Origin: Akkermansia muciniphila
Lineage (GTDB): Bacteria > Verrucomicrobiota > Verrucomicrobiia > Verrucomicrobiales > Akkermansiaceae
Assembly: GCF_002884975.1 (NCBI RefSeq)
Contig: NZ_PJKB01000003.1
Coordinates: 164,743 to 228,742 of the forward strand
Length of the DNA stretch: 64,000 nt
Reading direction: 5' to 3'
The position numbers were made by a program, and so were the translations under genes. The notes beneath the pieces are model-generated. The model searched no databases, was not told the DNA's origin, and saw only the letters and a program-made list of their open reading frames with translations. Numbering within the stretch: position 1 is the stretch's first letter; each line of letters begins with the position of its first letter. Shown piece by piece: positions 9,389 through 17,642 of the stretch.

Positions 9389-10702
9389 TCATTTTTCCGC
9401 CAGGAATGAACTGAACTTGTTGTAAAACGCCACGGGGAGCACCACTTCCAGCAGGGTGCCTTCCTCCACATATTCCGTGGAAAGGACCTTGCCTTCGCTG
9501 TGCATGGCGGCGGCCAGATCACTCCGGGTATAGGGAATCAGGAACCATGCGCGTCGCACTCGGCTTTCCAGCATTTCCACGCAGGCGTTCAGCAGGTCTT
9601 CCGCGCCCTGATTCTCCTGTACGGACATGGGCACCACCCTGCCGTTGAAGTGGGCCGTCAGCAGGGTTTCCAGCTTGTGGCGCTCTTCTTCCGGGACAAG
9701 GTCCACCTTGTTCAGGACCACGATCATGGGCTTGTCACCCGCGCCCAGCTCTTCCAGCACTTCCAGGGTGGTTTCGTAATGGCGCACGGCTTCCGGGTCG
9801 GAAGCGTCCACCACCTGTACCAGAAAATCCGCCAGGACGGCTTCCTCCAGCGTAGACTTGAAGGCCTCCACCAGGCGGTGGGGAAGATTGCGGATGAAGC
9901 CTACGGTATCCGTCAGCAGCAGGGGCTGTCCATGCGGAAGTTCTATTTTCCGCGTCGTGGTGTCCAGCGTGGCAAAGAGCATGTCTTTCGCCATGACCTC
10001 CGAGCCGGATACGAGAGACAGCAGGGAGGATTTCCCGGCGTTGGTGTACCCCACGATGGCAGCCGTGGCGATCGCCTGGCGTTCCCGTTCCTTGCGCTGC
10101 GTGGCGCGCTGCCTGATGACCAGGGCCAGTTCCTTCTGAATGGCCTCAATCCTGGCGCGCGCCAGGCGGCGGTCCACTTCAATCTGCTTTTCACCTTCGC
10201 CCCTGGCGGCTCCGCCGCCGCCCTTCCCGCCCCCGGAACCGCCGCCCTGGCGGTCCAGGTGGTTCCACATGCGGGCCATGCGGGGGAGTGAGTACTGCAT
10301 GCGCGCCAGTTCCACCTGGAGGGTGGCTTCCCGCGTGCGGGCGCGCCGTGCAAAGATGTCCAGAATGACCTCTTCACGGTCAATCACGCATTCGTCAATC
10401 AGCCGTTCCCATTCCCGCTGCTGGGAAGGGGAGAGCATGTTGTCAAACACCACGCAATCCGCCCGGCAGTCCAGGGCCAGTTGCCTCACTTCCTCCGCCT
10501 TGCCGGTACCGCACAGGAATTTGGCGTGCACGTCACGGGATTTAATCAGGTGCTTGCCCACAATGCCTATGCCGAGGTTGGAGACAAGGTCTTCCAGCTC
10601 ATCAAGCATGGCCTGTTTTTCCCCGGCCTCAGAGGGATCAAAATAGATGGAGACGAGCATGGCCCGTTCCACCATTTCCGGTTTTTCGCGGATTTCAAAC
10701 AT
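9389..10702 (-). CDS. hflX: Ribosome-associated GTPase HflX
   Basis: GTPase that splits or rescues stalled 70S ribosomes. It has an N-terminal nucleotide-binding-like domain (SRDVHAKFLCGTGKAEE, FDNMLSPSQQREWE) and a Gly-rich linker (GGSGGGKGGGG). A coiled-coil segment precedes the Ras-like G domain, which has G1 GYTNAGKSS, G2/G3 TLDTTT and DTVGFI, and G4 NKVD. The family's short C-terminal domain ends the protein. The usual Q-R-N-L of the N-terminal motif reads Q-R-E-W here, a conservative departure. The start is 9 bp after the stop of a tiny lipoprotein gene on the same strand, suggesting co-transcription. Confidence 0.95.
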   Translation of the reverse strand: MFEIREKPEMVERAMLVSIYFDPSEAGEKQAMLDELEDLVSNLGIGIVGKHLIKSRDVHAKFLCGTGKAEEVRQLALDCRADCVVFDNMLSPSQQREWERLIDECVIDREEVILDIFARRARTREATLQVELARMQYSLPRMARMWNHLDRQGGGSGGGKGGGGAARGEGEKQIEVDRRLARARIEAIQKELALVIRQRATQRKERERQAIATAAIVGYTNAGKSSLLSLVSGSEVMAKDMLFATLDTTTRKIELPHGQPLLLTDTVGFIRNLPHRLVEAFKSTLEEAVLADFLVQVVDASDPEAVRHYETTLEVLEELGAGDKPMIVVLNKVDLVPEEERHKLETLLTAHFNGRVVPMSVQENQGAEDLLNACVEMLESRVRRAWFLIPYTRSDLAAAMHSEGKVLSTEYVEEGTLLEVVLPVAFYNKFSSFLAEK

Positions 10703-10711
10703 GGCGGACGG

Positions 10712-10843
10712 TTAACGGAATTGCTTGCTGGAGGTGGGCGTGTAGTCCTTCAGCGCGAAGTCCGCATGTTTGTGGCAATCACAACCGCATGAAGAGAGGA
10801 AGCAGGCAGTGCATGCCAGCGTCATAAAGCTGATCAGTCTCAT
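10712..10843 (-). CDS. Tiny Cys/His-rich lipoprotein (43 aa)
   Basis: A short frame read directly: MRLISFMTLACTACFLSSC, then GCDCHKHADFALKDY and a polar tail ending QFR. The first 18 residues form a lipoprotein signal with lipobox LSSC. The mature peptide of 25 residues begins CGCDCHKH, three Cys and two His within six residues, which could bind a metal or heme-like ligand; that is inference. Its stop lies 9 bp before hflX on the same strand. The signal peptide and clean spacing make it a credible gene despite its size; no function is known to me. Confidence 0.6.
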   Translation of the reverse strand: MRLISFMTLACTACFLSSCGCDCHKHADFALKDYTPTSSKQFR

Positions 10844-10885
10844 GCGGCTATGAGAGCCGTACGGAGTACCCTAGGCAAGCAAATT

Positions 10886-11527
10886 TTACTGCATGCGCGG
10901 CGTTTTCCCCACCGGGTCGGGATCCGGAGTCCTTTCCATGGATGATTCTTCCAGGGTCATTACGGCTTTCCTCCCGGCTTCCGGCCAGGGCTGCGCGATA
11001 TTAATGGAGAAAGGAACCGTGAGGTCATAGCGAAGGTCGCCCACGGTTCCGGATTTCACAGCTTCCCCCATGACTTTTCCATCTTCCAGCTTCAGGGCGC
11101 CGCACTGCACTACGGAATGCCCCACGTAATCTTCCGGGGAGGAATCAGGAAAGTCTTCAGCCAGCCTGAGCAGAAGGTTGGACATGTCAATGTCTGCGGC
11201 CTTGCCGGCTTTCAAATCACACATTTTCAGGACAAAAGTGGCGTTGTCCGTCTGGATGCCGATCACGACCCGTCCGGAAGGTTCGTCCACAATGATCTTG
11301 TTGAGTGAATTCCCGGAAGGCAGCTTGAAAGAAGCCACTTCCCGCCCCTCCCGGAGAAAGACGGCCTTATCCATGGAGTCCACCAGTTGAGAACCGAAAA
11401 AAGAGACGCTCCAGCCTCCGGGCAAAACACCGGAATAGTAGGGACTGGCGGGGACGGCAGCATCAGCGGACCAGCCGGAAGGGAAAAGCAACGGGAAAAG
11501 CGCGGCAAGAATAAGAGATTTTTTCAT
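10886..11527 (-). CDS. Secreted protein of unknown function (213 aa)
   Basis: Starts with a typical signal peptide (MKKSLILAALFPLLF, cut near SADA). The mature part is mixed alpha/beta with no motif I recognise and two cysteines (KMCDLK and VVQCGAL) that could form one disulfide after export. The C-terminus is Pro-rich and charged (TPDPDPVGKTP). It lies 42 bp upstream of the tiny lipoprotein and hflX on the same strand and may share their transcript. Not recognised from a named family. Confidence 0.75.
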   Translation of the reverse strand: MKKSLILAALFPLLFPSGWSADAAVPASPYYSGVLPGGWSVSFFGSQLVDSMDKAVFLREGREVASFKLPSGNSLNKIIVDEPSGRVVIGIQTDNATFVLKMCDLKAGKAADIDMSNLLLRLAEDFPDSSPEDYVGHSVVQCGALKLEDGKVMGEAVKSGTVGDLRYDLTVPFSINIAQPWPEAGRKAVMTLEESSMERTPDPDPVGKTPRMQ

Positions 11528-11597
11528 GATTTACAGGGGAGTTGTTTTCCCTGTACCACTCCCCCCGCCGGACGGCAAGTTTTTTCAATACAATTAT

Positions 11598-14174
11598 TTA
11601 CTCCTCTTCCGGGGGTTCTTCCTCCTCATCCAGGCTGCTCATCCACAGGTTCCATTTTTCAATGAAGGAGCGGTCCATCTGGAGCAGGGCGTTTTCCTGC
11701 TGGGTGGGGGAAATGGTTTCCGTCAGGCTGCCGAAAATAAGAAGCGGCTTAGAATACGTATCCGCCAGGGCGGCAAATTCCGCAGGCTGCTTCTGACGGC
11801 ATTCCCGTGCCAGTGCATACAGGGAATTGAACGGAAGGTCATTCCAGCTCACCTGGTACGCGTCACTCCCTTCCCGGCTGTCCTGCGGCTCTACGGTCAG
11901 CAGGTGTCCCTTCATCCCCGTCAGGCGCACTTTGGAGCCGTCTTTCAACACAAGGGTTTTTGCTGGCTTCTTTTCCAGCAGGCCGGGCAGGATTTTCTCC
12001 ATGCGGGTGAACAGCGGCAGCATCCGGTCCGTCATTTCCCGGCGCGCGGCCAGCCTGGCCTTCACCGCCGGAGAAGAAACCACGCCCTCCGCCGCAAGGT
12101 AGGCAGCGGAAACCTTTTCATAATCACCCGTTTTCTTCATGACTTCAGCCGCTTCCCGGCAGATGTCCTCATAGCTTCTGGACTGCGCGGCCAGCAGGGC
12201 TTCCCTCCTCTTCTCCTCCTCCTGCTCTTTTTTCCTTTCCTCCTCCTCTTTCAGCTTGGCCATTCTCACGGCTTCCGCCGCCTCCCAGTCCCGCGCCGTC
12301 TGGTACTGCATTCTCAGATGGTCCAGGATTCCCTCCAGCGCGGCATAGGCCGGAGGCATGGAGGCCACTTCCCCATTCATCATCTGTTCCCGCAGAAAGT
12401 CCGCGGCGGACCGTTTGGCCTCCACCTCCGCCACCGTCTTTTCCGGCATGTCCTGGAGACGTTTCAGGCGGTCGTACTGGGCGGTATACGGCTTCAGGTT
12501 GCTGAGCCATGCGGAAGCCAGTTCACGGATGTTTTTCTCCCGGTCATCCGCGGCCTCAGCCGCCACCCGGTCCAGAAAGGAGCCGTATTCCGGCCATTTA
12601 CCGGCAAGGTACCAGGATTTCAACGCCATGCCCACGTAGTAATGCACGGCCAGATCTGAGCTGGACCGCAGTCCCGGCATTCTGGAAGACCAGTCTCCGG
12701 AGCCCAGGTACATGACCAGGTTCCCCACGTCCCGGGCGCGTTCCAGCTCCGCCGGGTCCTTGTAGGCCTCCACTTTCCGGGACAGTTCCTCCAGCCGTTC
12801 CACTCCTTCCGGGAACTGGCCGCGCGCCCACAGGCACAGAACCTGGTTCAAGCCGGCCCAGAGGGAGGTGGAAAGGGGGCAGTCCGGCTGGTCCGCCAGG
12901 TCACCGAACATGGCGGCAGCCTTCACCATATCCCCCCGGTTCAGGGATTCCTGGGCTTCATTGAACAGGTTCCCGAAGCGGATACTGCGCTCCAGCCGGG
13001 ATTCCGCTGAAGCCCTGTCCTCCGGAGATGTTCCTTCTCCGGCGGTAGGTGGAAGCGCCGGAGGGGGCGCGGCATGGGAAGCGGCCCTCCCCTCCTGCCA
13101 TGCGGCCCATCCCCAGATGCCAAGGCCCAGCACCACGACGCCGGCAACGGAGGAAATGACGATCATGCGGCATTTCCTGCGCCGGGCGCGGCGGCTCTCC
13201 GCCGCACGCCGTTCCGCCCAGGTGAGGCCGGATTCCTGCATGGCCCTGTCATATTCCCCCAGGGCCTGCTCCACGGCATCCATCAATTCCGGATAGGAGG
13301 AAAACCGGTCCTCCTTATTAAAGGACATCAGCTTGTCCACGATGAAGCAGGTCATCGGGGAGATGTCATTGACCACCTGGTCCAGGCGGGGGAGGTTTTT
13401 TTTGGTCTCCAGAAGAACATCGGAAGACTGGGAGGCGTCCACGCGCGGAGGAGCGCCTACCAGCATATGGTACATGGTGGCGCCCAGCGCGTACATGTCC
13501 GTCCGGAAGTCCTCCTCACCCCGCAGCAGCGTTTCCGGAGCGGCGTAATACGGGGTGACCCATATTTCCCGTTCCACGTCGGACTCACTGTGAAGGAGGG
13601 ACAGACCGAAGTCCACGATTTTGGCAACCCCGTCCGGAGACTGGAGGACGTTGGCCGGCTTGATGTCCCGGTGCATAAGGCCCGCGTTCCAGGCGGCATC
13701 CAGCCCGCGCACAATGTCCAGCGTCAGGCGCAGCACCTTGTCCTCCGGCACGCGTTCCTCCGCGGTAATCAGGGAATCCAGGCCGCTACCCTCCACCAGC
13801 TCCATGGCAATGTAAAAAAGGCCCTGGTCATGCCCCACGGCATAAATCTGCACCAGGTTTTCATGAGAGACCCGCGCCATGATCTGGGCCTCCCGCTCAA
13901 AACGTTCACTGCGCAGGGCATCCCCGGCATAGGTATCATTCAGCACCTTCAGGGCCACCTCACGCCCCAGCACGGAGTCTTGCGCACGGTATACCACGCT
14001 CATGCCGCCCTTCCCCAGTTTTCCGGTAATCCGGTAGGGCCCCATGCGCGTTTTCACACGCGTCAGCGCCTGGCAGCCCGGACAGATGGCATTGGCGTAC
14101 GGCTGAAGCTGGGAGACGTCCATGGCCTGCCCGCATTCCGGACATTCAATGATGTTGTCTTGCTGGGGGTTCAT
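11598..14174 (-). CDS. Membrane Ser/Thr protein kinase with N-terminal zinc ribbon
   Basis: Hanks-type kinase of 858 aa. A CPEC-x16-CPGC zinc ribbon (Cys 11, 14, 31, 34) opens the protein. The kinase domain spans about 45-310: Gly loop GKGGMS, ATP-binding Lys in VALK (K76), catalytic HRDIKPAN (168-175), DFG (188-190) and an APE motif in the activation loop. One transmembrane helix (VISSVAGVVVLGLGIWGW, about 340-360) follows. The outer half is about 490 aa of helical, possibly TPR-like sequence with a very charged coiled coil (KEEEERKKEQEEEKRRE). It probably senses an envelope signal and phosphorylates cytosolic targets. The PP2C phosphatase at 35853-36635 is a possible counterpart, but it is not adjacent. 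Confidence 0.88.
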   Translation of the reverse strand: MNPQQDNIIECPECGQAMDVSQLQPYANAICPGCQALTRVKTRMGPYRITGKLGKGGMSVVYRAQDSVLGREVALKVLNDTYAGDALRSERFEREAQIMARVSHENLVQIYAVGHDQGLFYIAMELVEGSGLDSLITAEERVPEDKVLRLTLDIVRGLDAAWNAGLMHRDIKPANVLQSPDGVAKIVDFGLSLLHSESDVEREIWVTPYYAAPETLLRGEEDFRTDMYALGATMYHMLVGAPPRVDASQSSDVLLETKKNLPRLDQVVNDISPMTCFIVDKLMSFNKEDRFSSYPELMDAVEQALGEYDRAMQESGLTWAERRAAESRRARRRKCRMIVISSVAGVVVLGLGIWGWAAWQEGRAASHAAPPPALPPTAGEGTSPEDRASAESRLERSIRFGNLFNEAQESLNRGDMVKAAAMFGDLADQPDCPLSTSLWAGLNQVLCLWARGQFPEGVERLEELSRKVEAYKDPAELERARDVGNLVMYLGSGDWSSRMPGLRSSSDLAVHYYVGMALKSWYLAGKWPEYGSFLDRVAAEAADDREKNIRELASAWLSNLKPYTAQYDRLKRLQDMPEKTVAEVEAKRSAADFLREQMMNGEVASMPPAYAALEGILDHLRMQYQTARDWEAAEAVRMAKLKEEEERKKEQEEEKRREALLAAQSRSYEDICREAAEVMKKTGDYEKVSAAYLAAEGVVSSPAVKARLAARREMTDRMLPLFTRMEKILPGLLEKKPAKTLVLKDGSKVRLTGMKGHLLTVEPQDSREGSDAYQVSWNDLPFNSLYALARECRQKQPAEFAALADTYSKPLLIFGSLTETISPTQQENALLQMDRSFIEKWNLWMSSLDEEEEPPEEE

Positions 14175-14255
14175 GAACGCGGGGCGGAAGGGGAAGGAGA
14201 AAAGAAAGGGAAAATCAGCGGCGCGGAGTTTTTCCCGCCCCTCCGGACAAGAGCA

Positions 14256-14283
14256 GGGAGGGACCCCGTACAGGGCCCCTCCC
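14256..14283 (-). terminator. Hairpin after the ROK gene (possible terminator)
   Basis: On the minus strand, about 20 bases after the ROK-protein stop, GGGAGGGGCCC pairs with GGGTCCCTCCC (one G-U). The T-run usual for an intrinsic terminator is missing, so the role is uncertain. Confidence 0.35.
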
Positions 14284-14303
14284 GCAAATGTTCATTCCGT
14301 CTG

Positions 14304-15680
14304 TCAGGCCAGTGCCGGCAGGGAAGCGGCGGCTACGGCCTGGCCGTGGCGCTTGGTCTTTTCATCCGGCACGCGAAGCTGGATCTTCAGCTCGGGGAAC
14401 TCGGTGCGCAGCACTTCTTCCGCCTTGTCAATGATGATCTGGCCACCGTCTCCGGAAGCCACGCGGCCCAGGAAGAGCAGATTGCGGATGTCATAGAACC
14501 GGGCGTAGTGGGCGATGGCATAGCCAAAGTGCACGCCGATGGTTTCATAAATCCTGCGGGCGCGTTCGTCGCCTTCCGCCATTGCGGCCTGAACCTTCTT
14601 GAGCTGTTCCGGGAAGGGCATGCCGTCAAACTGGAAGCCCGCGCGGGGAGCCAGACGGGCCACAGCCTGCTGGGAGAAGTAAAGGGCGCCCATGTCCTTG
14701 GACCATTCGTCCACGCCGCCTTCTTCGGAGTAATCCACGGGGGCGAAGGCCAGTTCGTTCAGCCAGGGCTTGATGTGGCCTTCCGGGTCCACGTAGCCGG
14801 CGGCCTCGGAGGTGCCCATGGCTACGCCCAGAACGGCGTTGTCATTCATGCCCATGGCCCCGGCGAGGGCGGTGACTTCACCGTCATTCACCACTTCAAA
14901 GGGGATGCTGTTCCATTTTTCCTTCTGGAGGGTGCGGAACACCTTGCCGAGGGTCTTTTCAATGTCTTCCTGGCTAACGCCGCGGAAGAGGGAGGAGGTG
15001 CGCACCTCGCTGTTGATGATCACGCCGGCGGAGGAACCGCCAATGGCGTCCACGCGGGGAAGATGGGCGGCGGCGCGTTCCAGGGAATCCTGGATGCCTT
15101 CAATGTGATACTGCGGGTCTTTCTGGAAGTAGGGGTCCCAGACCACTTCTTCAGAGTAGACCACCTCGCCGTTGACCACGGCGGCGCACTTGCGGTCGGA
15201 GCCGCCCAAGTCAAAGCCGATGCGGTAGCCGTCCAGGTTGCGGCCCAGGGTCATGGAGCCGGAGTATTCCGCAGGGAGGTCTTCCACGGCCACCTTTTTC
15301 ACTTCAATCGGGGAGCCGTAAATCTTCTTGCCGATGAAATCCCAGTCGAATTCGCGGGCGCCGCCCTTGCAGTAGCGGGAGGCCAGCATGTCCGCAATGG
15401 CGTCATCCCCGGCGACGAGGATGATATTGCCGCCCTTCTGCCACAGCAGGAATTTCACGATGCGTTCCACATATTTCTCATTCAGGGCAACGTTTTCCCC
15501 GGTGTGGGGAAGCAGCTTGCCGGACCAGCGGAAGCAGGTTCCGTCATTGCGGGTCAGCGCGATGTCCACTTGATGAGAAGCGGGATCAGCGGCGGCTTTG
15601 GCTTCAAAAGCTTGATTCCAAAGGATGGCCGGCACGAAGCCGGGGTCCAGCACAGGCGTGATTTTGGGTTGAATGTTCAT
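14304..15680 (-). CDS. ROK-family sugar kinase-like protein
   Basis: 458 aa from the ATG at 15680 (MNIQPKITP); an upstream in-frame ATG at 15734 is less likely. FDLGGSDRKCAAVVNGEVV around the middle is the phosphate-1 loop of the ASKHA/ROK fold (normally DxGGT; here DLGGSD). GGSSAGVI and VNDGEVTALAGA match the second nucleotide loop and the catalytic Asp region of ROK glucokinases, and MGTSEAAGYVD follows. The 150-residue N-terminal extension before the ASKHA core is longer than in ordinary ROK kinases (about 300 aa), which suggests a specialised subfamily. Likely role: phosphorylation of a hexose or amino sugar in the cytoplasm. Substrate not predictable from sequence alone. Confidence 0.75.
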   Translation of the reverse strand: MNIQPKITPVLDPGFVPAILWNQAFEAKAAADPASHQVDIALTRNDGTCFRWSGKLLPHTGENVALNEKYVERIVKFLLWQKGGNIILVAGDDAIADMLASRYCKGGAREFDWDFIGKKIYGSPIEVKKVAVEDLPAEYSGSMTLGRNLDGYRIGFDLGGSDRKCAAVVNGEVVYSEEVVWDPYFQKDPQYHIEGIQDSLERAAAHLPRVDAIGGSSAGVIINSEVRTSSLFRGVSQEDIEKTLGKVFRTLQKEKWNSIPFEVVNDGEVTALAGAMGMNDNAVLGVAMGTSEAAGYVDPEGHIKPWLNELAFAPVDYSEEGGVDEWSKDMGALYFSQQAVARLAPRAGFQFDGMPFPEQLKKVQAAMAEGDERARRIYETIGVHFGYAIAHYARFYDIRNLLFLGRVASGDGGQIIIDKAEEVLRTEFPELKIQLRVPDEKTKRHGQAVAAASLPALA

Positions 15681-15880
15681 GGCAATAATCCGTTGGAAAC
15701 GTAGCATACCCGCTTTTCCTTGAAAAGTATTCATTCCCTTCCCCTGTGATTTTTTTTGGCCCGTGCAGGCGGATAGCTCACTTTCTGCTGGAAAATCGCC
15801 GTGTTTTCACTAAAGAAGCAGGAGCCCTTTTTCCGGCGTGGCGCTCCGGAGGGACGGCCTACTCCACGCACACATGTTCC

Positions 15881-16744
15881 ATGAATGAATTAACGGACCA
15901 GCTTATTACCCTGTTTTCCTCCGCCCTGATCGCCGTCATGTTCATCACTCTGGCCGTGGGAGTCTTCCGCCAGGCCCAGGAGCCGAATATCCGGCGCCCC
16001 CTGAAATGGCGCGTCCCCGTGGACCATCTGGACATGCTGGACATCGCCATGTGCGGCATCATCGTCCTGTACTTCAGCATGGGGGCGCTGATGGCGGCGG
16101 CCACGCCTCCCGGCGCGTCCGCACCGCCCACCACCACAAACATGGAGCTGGACGGCTACAAGATATTCAACGGGACGTGCCTGAACCTCATCCTGGCCTT
16201 CGTCCTGCTGGTGCGCATGTTCCACACGGGCAGAATGGAGGCTCTGGGGCTTAAAAAACATTCCCTGAAAGCCCTGGTTTACGCCCCCGTGGCGGGCTAC
16301 CTGCTGGTGCTGGTCATCCACTTCCTGCTGGACCGGGCAGGCCTGTTCCAGTGGATTGAACAGGTTACGCACGCTCCGGCGGAACAATCCATCGTCTCCG
16401 TGCTGCGGAATTCCAGCGATATTCCCCTGATTACGGTCATCTGTTTCAGCGCAGCCATCGCGGCCCCGCTGGTGGAGGAACTTATCTTCCGCGGCTACCT
16501 GTACCCGATCATGAAGAAGTACACGGGCGCCTGGTTCGCGCTGGTCACCACGTCCCTGCTCTTCGGCATCATCCACGTCAGCCTGGTGCCGTTCATCCCC
16601 CTGGCTGTCTTCGGCGCCATGCTGGTGCTGCTGTACGAATACACGGGCACCCTCTGGACGCCCATCATCGCGCACTGCATTTTCAACACCGCCACCCTGA
16701 TCAACATTCTTTATCCCGGCGTCCTCCTGCCCTATGGCACCTGA
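15881..16744 (+). CDS. CPBP-family intramembrane glutamic protease
   Basis: Polytopic membrane protein, 287 aa from the ATG at 15881 (MNELTDQL), with about seven hydrophobic segments. The CPBP (CAAX protease/bacteriocin-processing, formerly Abi) motifs are complete: EELIFRGYLYP (motif 1), FGIIHVSL (motif 2, FxxxH) and HCIFN (motif 3, HxxxN). Family members cleave peptides within the membrane or provide bacteriocin self-protection; the substrate here is unknown. The stop overlaps the thiL start by 11 bp, so the two are surely co-transcribed and possibly translationally coupled. Confidence 0.88.
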   Translation: MNELTDQLITLFSSALIAVMFITLAVGVFRQAQEPNIRRPLKWRVPVDHLDMLDIAMCGIIVLYFSMGALMAAATPPGASAPPTTTNMELDGYKIFNGTCLNLILAFVLLVRMFHTGRMEALGLKKHSLKALVYAPVAGYLLVLVIHFLLDRAGLFQWIEQVTHAPAEQSIVSVLRNSSDIPLITVICFSAAIAAPLVEELIFRGYLYPIMKKYTGAWFALVTTSLLFGIIHVSLVPFIPLAVFGAMLVLLYEYTGTLWTPIIAHCIFNTATLINILYPGVLLPYGT

Positions 16745-17630
16745 TCCCACCATCCGGCAGACGGGGGAGGATGCGCTGGTAGCCCGGCTCCTGCCCCTGA
16801 TGCCTTCCAACCCCGCCCTGGTGACGGGACCGGGGGACGATTGCGCCGTGGCGCGGAGTTCCGGCAGCCGCCAGCTGCTCCTGAAAACGGACTGCGTGGT
16901 AGAGGGCATGCACTTCCTGCCCGGCACGGATCCCGAACTGATCGGCAGAAAAGCCCTGGCGCGGGCCGTCTCAGACATCGGGGCCATGGGCGGCACGCCC
17001 CTTCACGCCCTGGTGACCCTGTTTGTGCATGCGGACCGCCCCGTCTCCCAGGTAGAAGGCATTTACCGTGGAATGGGGCGGCTGGCGGAACAGTTCGGCA
17101 TCAGCATTGCCGGAGGGGAAAGCTCCGGACTGCCCGCAGACGGCCTGATCATCAGCGTGGCGCTGACCGGGGAAGTTCCGGAAGGAAAGGCCGTGCTGCG
17201 CAGCACGGCGCAGCCGGGCGACCTGATCGCCGTTACGGGCGTGCTGGGCGGCAGTTTCCCTACAGGGCACCATCTTTCCTTCATTCCACGGGTCAGGGAG
17301 GGCGGCATTCTGGCCGCCTCCGGCCGGGCCACCGCCATGATGGACCTTTCCGATGGTCTGGGGACCGACCTTCCCCGACTGGCGAAAGCTTCCGGTCTGG
17401 GCTTCCGCATTCATGAAGAACTCCTGCCCGTGCGCCCGGGTTTTACGGCGGCGCAAGCAATAGGTGACGGGGAGGATTATGAATTGCTGGTGACCTTCCG
17501 CCCCGGCGACCGGGACCGCATGGTCCGGCTGGCAGCGGAATATTTTCCTGAAACGCCACTGGCCGTCATCGGGGAAATGACCACGGAACCCTGCTCCGCC
17601 CTTCCGGCGGGATACAGGCATTTCAATTAG
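16734..17630 (+). CDS. thiL: Thiamine-monophosphate kinase
   Basis: Makes thiamine pyrophosphate from thiamine monophosphate and ATP. The sequence shows the PurM/ThiL fold signatures: GEDALVARLLP at the N-terminus, GPGDDCAV (metal-binding Asp pair), VSDIGAMGG, GGESSG and MMDLSDGLGTDLPRL, the ThiL hallmark. The length of 298 aa is normal, and the start overlaps the CPBP gene. It ends 12 bp before the convergent acyltransferase gene. Confidence 0.95.
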   Translation: MAPDPTIRQTGEDALVARLLPLMPSNPALVTGPGDDCAVARSSGSRQLLLKTDCVVEGMHFLPGTDPELIGRKALARAVSDIGAMGGTPLHALVTLFVHADRPVSQVEGIYRGMGRLAEQFGISIAGGESSGLPADGLIISVALTGEVPEGKAVLRSTAQPGDLIAVTGVLGGSFPTGHHLSFIPRVREGGILAASGRATAMMDLSDGLGTDLPRLAKASGLGFRIHEELLPVRPGFTAAQAIGDGEDYELLVTFRPGDRDRMVRLAAEYFPETPLAVIGEMTTEPCSALPAGYRHFN

Positions 17631-17642
17631 CCGGGCGCGGAA

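Noticed and set aside
13074-15704. 876-aa plus-strand frame
   Set aside because: Antisense to the kinase and the ROK gene, without recognisable domains.
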